Source: Eutreptiella sp. 'Long Island Sound 2002'
Lineage: Eukaryota > Euglenozoa > Euglenophyceae > Eutreptiales > Eutreptiaceae
Reading direction: 5' to 3'
Length of the DNA: 64,000 nt
Assembly (NCBI GenBank): GCA_964036045.1
Contig: OZ038391.1
Coordinates: 42,791,621 to 42,855,620, forward strand
Shown: positions 59,089 through 64,000 of the stretch, in pieces
Numbering within the stretch: position 1 is the first letter of the stretch
Layout of the letters: each line of letters opens with the position of its first letter
The notes under the pieces: generated by a model
The model's database searches: none
What the model was told of the DNA's origin: nothing
The model's input: the letters and a program-made list of their open reading frames with translations, nothing else
Translations under genes and position numbers: made by a program

Positions 59089-60291
59089 ATGTCAACCACA
59101 GAGCAGCTGGACGGCGAAGGGGCATGGTCGTGGGAAAAGCTGCGGGCCCAAGACGAAAATGTGCTCGACTGGGCGTGGTGCAGCCTCATGGGGGAGCACT
59201 GGCGCGCAACGGAGGTGCCCACCGAGAGCAGGCATGGGGTACTCGACGCGGGGGTGCGATTCTGGACGAAGACGGCCAGGCTGAACACCTCCAAGCTGGC
59301 CCTGCTGTTCAATCGCACACTCAACGTGTGCCTGGTCTGCAAAAATTTTATGGCCTACAGGGATGCATTCCTGTTTGGGTTAAGCCTGGTGTGGGGCATC
59401 GAAGTCCCCGATTTGGAGTTGGCGCAGCCGCAATCAGAGGCGGCTTTTGAGCTCTGCGCGTCTCTGCAGGACCTGGAGCGAGCGGCCGCGGGAGGACACC
59501 ATCACGGCGGCCACGTGGGGACAGTCGACGCGGGGCCATCAGCGGGTACGCAGCCGGGGAAGGTGCCTGCCGGAGGAGGCATCGGAGCGGACGACGAGGA
59601 CGGCAAGGAGGAGCGGGGCGAACGGGACAAGTGGAACCGCCTGACGACGCGCGCGGTCCGGAGCATGCGCAGGCGGGCGGGAGCGCCCCGGTGGACTATC
59701 AAGCTGTGCAAGGCCCTGGAATCCCAGCTGCGAGAGGACGAGGAGATGGGGGCCGAGGGGCCACCACCGCTGGCAGCAAAGGTGTGGAAGATCCTGTTGG
59801 ACTGTGACGTCACTGGGGCTGATGACCTAAAGGCCAAGATGAAGGAAAAGCGGCGCAAGGAGAAGAAGAAGGCGCGACGGCAGCGAAAGAAGGACCGGAA
59901 GCGAAAGGGAAAAGGGCGCGCCGGGAAAGACAACAGCAGCGACAGCGAGGACAGCAGCACGAGCGGCAGCGGCGCGACGTCAAGCAGCTCTTCATCATCC
60001 TCCGGGAGGTCACGGGGACGGAGGCGTAGATCGCCGCAGAGGAGTACCGCGCGCCATGCGGGCAGCGGCATAGCGGGCCGCAAGGAAGGCGAGATCTGGC
60101 GCGGGACAGGCTCCGCGGCCAACACCGAGTTCACCCTGCTGAACGGGAGGCGTCACTTCAAGTCCAAGCGCACGGGAGCGTGGGAAGATTGCACGGACCC
60201 CCCGAAGACGAAGTGTGGAGACTGTGGGCAGGCCCACTGGTATTTTGATCGCGACGAGTGGGGCTGCACGCGGGGAAAAGGGACGAGGTGA
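59089..60291 (+). CDS. Gag-like protein of the YR element
   Basis: 400 codons from ATG 59089 to TGA 60289-60291. An in-frame ATG at 59044 inside repeat A1 would add 15 residues; I prefer 59089 because A1 is duplicated regulatory DNA. The N-terminal 130 residues are helical (WSWEKLRAQDENVLDWAWC, LLFNRTLNVCLVCKNF). Residues about 265-330 are very Lys/Arg-rich followed by Ser runs, suited to nucleic-acid binding. The end holds a Cys/His cluster, C-x2-C-x3-H with a later Cys (CGDCGQAH starting at 376), a probable zinc-binding site like the knuckle of other Gags. It should coat the element RNA. The recombinase lies in the same frame just past the TGA. Confidence 0.75.
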   Translation: MSTTEQLDGEGAWSWEKLRAQDENVLDWAWCSLMGEHWRATEVPTESRHGVLDAGVRFWTKTARLNTSKLALLFNRTLNVCLVCKNFMAYRDAFLFGLSLVWGIEVPDLELAQPQSEAAFELCASLQDLERAAAGGHHHGGHVGTVDAGPSAGTQPGKVPAGGGIGADDEDGKEERGERDKWNRLTTRAVRSMRRRAGAPRWTIKLCKALESQLREDEEMGAEGPPPLAAKVWKILLDCDVTGADDLKAKMKEKRRKEKKKARRQRKKDRKRKGKGRAGKDNSSDSEDSSTSGSGATSSSSSSSSGRSRGRRRRSPQRSTARHAGSGIAGRKEGEIWRGTGSAANTEFTLLNGRRHFKSKRTGAWEDCTDPPKTKCGDCGQAHWYFDRDEWGCTRGKGTR

Positions 60292-60456
60292 ACCGCAGAG
60301 CGGGATCTGCCCATTGCCGATGGCGCCGAGCGGCTCGGGCAGGCCCTGCGTGGGGGCTGGGGAGCCGGCTACGACGCATCTGTCGTCCGAGGGCTCAGCG
60401 ACACGACCCTCGAGGGGTATCTGCAGGCGCTCAGCCACCTCAGAAGGAGAGAGAGG

Positions 60457-61641
60457 ATGCAGCCAGGATGCCACAGGCGACGGGTCCTGGAAGACGAGCT
60501 CGCCTCCCTGGTCGAGAAGGGCATGGGAGAAAGCGCAGTCAAAAAGGTTCTGTCCGCGGTGCGACTACTCGAAAAACTGGGGTGGCTGCGCCGCACTGTC
60601 CGACCGGGAGACTGGTACCTCGCGGTGGGGGCAGCAAAGGCCGCCGAAAAGGCAGGACGGACGACAGTTAAGGAGTGGGCCAGCATGGGCGCACTACAAC
60701 ACATGGCTGCCGCTGCAGGGTCGGCCGCGGAGTGGGAAATCGTCGCCCTTGCCGCGCTGTCTTGCTCGCACTGCCTCAGGGCCAGCGAGGCCATCACCGC
60801 CCGAGCCGACGGAGAGGAGCTGGTCTTCACGGGAACGAAGTCGCGGGCCGGAGAGCAGCGACAGAGCATGGGGCCGTGGACGGCGAGATGGGCAGGATTC
60901 CTGGCGCGGCTGCGCGCCCTCCACGGCTATCACCCGGACCGACCAGCGTGGTTCCGGGGGCGAGACGGGCTGCACGACGGGCTGCGGGGCCTCCTCGACA
61001 GGCCGGGTGGCAGCTACAAAAATACGCGCTGGCACTCGTTCCGCAGATACGGCGCTGCGCAACTGTACGGTCTCGGCCTTCCGGTGCGCTTCATTATGCT
61101 CTGGGGGGGCTGGAAGACGCCGGCGGTTGCGCAAATCTACTACACGGCGCCCCCGCGGTGGAGCTTCGTGCGTGGGGGACCCCTGGTGCAGCCGGCATGG
61201 GATGGCAGGACCCCAAAAGCGGAGATGGCGGCGGGCACCACGCTCGGCATGTGGCCCGGCTGGGTGCGGCGCGAGCTCGAAGTCCCCGCTATCCGACCAG
61301 CTGGGCCTGGGTCGCGTGGGGCTGCCGGCAGCGAGGCGGGTTGCAAGAGGACGCGGACAACGTCGCCGCGGGTCACGGTGGTCGAAGTTGAGGAGTCGCC
61401 GAAGGAGAAGCCGCAGAAGGCGCAGCGACATTCGGGGCGCTCAACGGCAAGGCCAAGGGCGCAAAGGCAGCTGCAAGTCGAGCGGCGAGAGGAGCCAACG
61501 GCCAGAGCAGTGGAGCCGGAAGGCGGAGACGGAGACCAAGTCGGTGGGCGGGGCCGCGGGGGATCCGCCAGCGGTGCTGCCGAGACACCGGCGGGTGGCA
61601 GAGGCAATAAGCCGCCTGCCAGGCGTCAAAGCAGGACGTAA
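60457..61641 (+). CDS. Tyrosine recombinase (integrase) of the YR element
   Basis: 394 codons from the first ATG to TAA 61639-61641. Catalytic set: Arg108 (CLRASEAI), His193 and Arg196 (HSFRRYGA), Trp219 (GGWKTP) and Tyr228 or Tyr229 (IYYTAP). This enzyme would insert the circular DNA copy by strand exchange, without target duplication. The same frame is open upstream to the gag TGA at 60289, with no ATG. That stretch (GAERLGQALRGGW, YDASVVRGLSDTTLEGYLQ) is conserved in the decayed copy, so the protein probably begins before 60457, by read-through of the TGA or a non-AUG start. The last 150 residues are low-complexity Arg/Glu/Gly. Confidence 0.85.
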   Translation: MQPGCHRRRVLEDELASLVEKGMGESAVKKVLSAVRLLEKLGWLRRTVRPGDWYLAVGAAKAAEKAGRTTVKEWASMGALQHMAAAAGSAAEWEIVALAALSCSHCLRASEAITARADGEELVFTGTKSRAGEQRQSMGPWTARWAGFLARLRALHGYHPDRPAWFRGRDGLHDGLRGLLDRPGGSYKNTRWHSFRRYGAAQLYGLGLPVRFIMLWGGWKTPAVAQIYYTAPPRWSFVRGGPLVQPAWDGRTPKAEMAAGTTLGMWPGWVRRELEVPAIRPAGPGSRGAAGSEAGCKRTRTTSPRVTVVEVEESPKEKPQKAQRHSGRSTARPRAQRQLQVERREEPTARAVEPEGGDGDQVGGRGRGGSASGAAETPAGGRGNKPPARRQSRT

Positions 61642-61645
61642 GGAC

Positions 61646-63405
61646 ATGGTCAGGGGGGCGGTTCTGGGGCTGCTGGAGGCTGAGCGGGCCCTGGTGGGGG
61701 GAAGCGAGGACACAGCGGTGGGCGAAAAATCAATTTTGGAGGCGGCACTGGGGGGGGTGGCGGAAGAGGGTTTGGAGGGCGAAGAGGACGGGTATTACTC
61801 ATCGGAAGAGGAGGGGGACATCCCGGAGGGGGCGGCTGCGGCGGGTCTGGGGGAGGCGGGGGAAGTCACAGTGCACCAGTCCCTGTGGGACAGGCTCGTA
61901 CCGCGGGGGCTGGCGGCAGTGTACGCCCAGTCGCAGGGGGGGGGGGGGGGGGGTTAGAATCGCGCTGCCCAAAGCTGCCACTGATGATGCGAGCCATCCG
62001 GGCAGATACGAAGGGGGTAAAGCGCACAAGGCTGCGCCCCACCGCCCGAGCGTTTTTACGCCCGAAAAATCGGGAGAAATGTCGTATGATTTTAGACGCC
62101 ACCCCAATAAATGAGGCCGATGCGCGCAGCCCGGCGAAATTCCGGCCGCCAGGCCTTGAGGGTCTGAGGGACTGGCTGAGGGGGGAGGTGGGGGGGGGTA
62201 AAGCCCCCTGGCTGGCGAAATTAGACATTCAGAACGCATTCTGGAGCATAAAGCTGCCGCGCCTGTGGCGCCGCATTTTCGTCTTACGCTCCGCGGACGG
62301 CAGGGCGTACAGGTACACGCGTCTGCCCTTCGGCTGGCGCTACTCGCCACTGGTGTGCCAGACCTTGGTCCGCAGTATCGTCGCAGGGGCCCTTCGGGGG
62401 ACCTCGGCAAGGGCCTGGGTCTACATTGATGATATATTGTTCTGTGCAGGCAGCAAAAGGGAGCTGAGGAGTGCGGTCCGCAGAGTCACGAGCCGCCTGC
62501 GGCGGGCCGGTTTTATAATTAGCATTAAAAGTGAGCCCAAGCCAGTGCGTGCCATCAGCTTCATTGGAAAGCATATAGACAGCAAACAGAGAACCATACA
62601 GAACGCCAAGGGTGGAGTCCAGAGCGCGCTGCGTGCGTGGGTGCGTGCCGTGGGTCGGGGTACCGTGGAGCCGCGGCGCCTCCGCAAGCTGCTGGGGCAG
62701 CTCTGCTGGCTGTCGCGGCCGGGGGCGGGGCTTTCCTGTTTTATGGCAGGCAGCTACAGGGCGCTGGAGGCAGGGTCCAGGGTTTTCACAAGAGGCATGG
62801 CGCGCGGGTTGGGCACTGTGCTGGTTTTTAGTGCAGTGGCACACACGTACCCCCCCGAACGCCCCAAGAATCCCACAGCAGAGCACTCCCCACGCACAGA
62901 CGGAATCCAGTTTTTCACAGATGCGGCTGAGGAGGGACGCGGCTTCAGGGTGGGCATTGTGGGCGCGACGCTGCACAGGTCGTCGCGTTGCCCACAGTGG
63001 ATCCGCACGCTTCAGCAGGCAGAATTCTATGGCGTATATATGGCGTGCAAAATGGCGGTCTATATGGGATGGAAGGTAGTGACTGTAGGAACGGACAGCG
63101 AAGTCTCCCGCTGCCAAACTATGGGGATGCGGGCAGCAGCAGGATGCCCGGTCCAGCAACGAATCCTGCGACGCCTATTCTGGCTCCGACTCTGGAGCAA
63201 TCTGCAAATAGGCACCTTCTGGGTCGAGTCCGCGCTGAATCCCGCGGACCCCATGAGCCGGTTAAAGTCCCTCCCGTCCCGCAAGGCGGCAATACAAGCC
63301 GCAGAAGAGCGACGCCGACAGTGGAGCGGGACTCCGCAGCGTTATAAACATCTGGAGTATCTCCCCAGGTCCCCCTGGATGCTGAGAGCGGGCGAGGGCC
63401 GATGA
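61646..63405 (+). CDS. Reverse transcriptase-RNase H of the YR element, frame change at a 17-G run
   Basis: ATG 61646 lies five bases after the recombinase stop and opens an acidic N-terminal part (EEDGYYSSEEEGDIPEG). This frame ends at TAG 61955 just after 17 G at 61937-61953. The RT continues one register over to TGA 63403-63405. Numbered from 61885 in the RT register: LDIQNAF with Asp114, LPFGWRYSP near 150, and YIDD at 180-183. RNase H acids are Asp346 (FTDAA), Glu380, Asp404 (TDSEV) and Asp455 (NPADPMSR). All catalytic residues are present. Slippage on the G run, natural or in sequencing, would join the parts. ATG 61646 and the G run are conserved in the decayed copy. A further run of about 15 G follows the stop directly. 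Confidence 0.85.
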
Positions 63406-63484
63406 GGGGGGGGGGGGGGGAGTTTCAGGGAAGAGAGAGGCTGAGAGTCCCAACGAAATTCCAGCTCGCATTCGCGAGCACACT

Positions 63485-63551
63485 GCGCCCGTCGGTCCAT
63501 GGAGGACATCAGTGTTGTGCTCCCAGGGTGTCAGGGGAGGCGGGTGCTGAA
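63485..63551 (+). repeat. Split direct repeat B1
   Basis: 67 bases, GCGCCCGTCGGTCCATGGAG to GGCGGGTGCTGAA, abutting A2. B2 at 63764-63830 differs at one base (CTCCCAGG versus CTCGCAGG). Confidence 0.95.
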
Positions 63552-63677
63552 CCTTAGTTGCGTAGCTCACGAAGCAAAGTAGGTTCAGCCCACACAGCCT
63601 CCCCAGCTCCTTCCCCCCCTCCATCGAACCTTCCATCTCTCCCATGTCAGTCTCTTTTAATTTTAAGAGCGAGGGCC
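63551..63677 (+). repeat. Split direct repeat A2
   Basis: Identical to A1 over 127 bases, offset exactly 4,600. The junction B1-A2 is expected to correspond to the junction of the circular intermediate. Confidence 0.95.
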
Positions 63678-63763
63678 CGCCCGCCCGCCCAGAAGTCTAT
63701 GTCCCGCAGCGCACGCGCGGGGAAGCAGGACCAGACGCCAGACAATCATGCGATCACAGTCAG

Positions 63764-63830
63764 GCGCCCGTCGGTCCATGGAGGACATCAGTGTTGTGCT
63801 CGCAGGGTGTCAGGGGAGGCGGGTGCTGAA
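63764..63830 (+). repeat. Split direct repeat B2, 3' end of the element
   Basis: Ends GGTGCTGAA at 63830, followed directly by the duplicated flank. An 86-base spacer (63678-63763) separates it from A2. Confidence 0.95.
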
Positions 63831-64000
63831 TACGGGGCTTTCATTGGGGCAAAGAATGTATTTTAGATGAAGGTACTGCATCATCAACGCTTTTACGTCA
63901 ACACAAAGCGGTCATCTAGCTTCCAAGATTTTCCCCGAAATGTAACACCTCTTGCGTAGACAAGTGGTCCGGACCTCGGCATTGACCAGGTATTACATGT
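63831..64000. repeat. Second copy of the 58446-58615 flank
   Basis: Starts TACGGGGCTTTCATTGGGGC and continues to the window end in register with 58446-58615. Confidence 0.95.

Larger units (their letters stand above)
58951..63830 (+). mobile_element. Nearly intact tyrosine-recombinase retrotransposon, gag-YR-RT/RNase H, split direct repeats
   Basis: 4,880 bases, clearly more GC-rich than the flanks. Structure: A1 (58951-59077), gag, YR, RT-RNase H, B1 (63485-63551), A2 (63551-63677), B2 (63764-63830). Split direct repeats of the A1...B1A2...B2 kind are known from PAT-like, Ngaro and VIPER elements. There is no methyltransferase as in DIRS1. Gene order gag-YR-RT differs from DIRS1/PAT, where YR is downstream of RT, and to my knowledge resembles VIPER of trypanosomatids. 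A1/A2 are identical and B1/B2 differ by one base, so insertion was recent. The decayed copy at 1-2937 has the same order. Confidence 0.9.

Noticed and set aside
60215-61640. Large ORF overlapping the recombinase in another frame
   Set aside because: Arg/Ser/Gly-rich shadow of GC-rich DNA; only its last part after ATG 61646 is supported, by conservation with the decayed copy.
58443-63833. Long terminal repeats of an LTR retrotransposon
   Set aside because: The element has split repeats and a tyrosine recombinase; the 170-bp outer match lies 0.5 kb away from A1 on the left and abuts B2 on the right, so it is not a terminal repeat.

Overview
The window is eukaryotic nuclear DNA, most likely from a unicellular alga or other protist. 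I see GT-AG introns with matching phases, tyrosine-recombinase (YR) retrotransposons, a Penelope-like reverse transcriptase (RT), minisatellite and satellite arrays, and a very low density of clean genes. There are no operons, ribosome-binding sites or other bacterial signals. Long G or C runs of about 10-18 bases are scattered throughout. The exact lineage cannot be fixed from sequence alone.

Layout. 1-2937: decayed YR retrotransposon. 2938-7580: intergenic, with a degenerate minisatellite and a broken RNase H. 7584-9563: two-exon reading frame for a 2H-type (two H-x-T) phosphoesterase-like domain. 9564-18560: non-coding, with a TIR element, a 34-bp minisatellite and a 3.4-kb satellite of about 335-bp higher-order period. 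18.6-22.9 kb: weak ORFs, 11-bp and ~85-bp tandem repeats, and one SH3/Tudor-like ORF. 22.96-28.7 kb: repeat copy A (Penelope-like RT remnant, unidentified minus-strand ORFs, a second RT remnant). 28.7-35.3 kb: a repeat-free island with two spliced genes of unrecognised family and nine copies of a 16-bp palindrome, several inside introns. 35.3-42.9 kb: copies B and C of the repeat, whose RT parts form a large inverted repeat. 43.2-56.1 kb: a head-to-tail array of ~2,254-bp units derived from the same repeat. 56.1-58.05 kb: further partial copies. 58951-63830: a nearly intact, GC-rich YR retrotransposon with split direct repeats, flanked on both sides by the same 170-bp sequence.

How it fits together. 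Most of the window is mobile DNA and its rearrangement products. The intact YR element carries gag, tyrosine recombinase and RT-RNase H in that order, all on the plus strand. The decayed copy at the left end has the same order, so the order belongs to the family. The best candidates for something new are three: this gag-YR-RT element with its G-run frame junction and in-frame TGA; the two-gene island whose introns carry a shared palindrome; and the recently amplified array built on one rearrangement junction that fused two ORFs.
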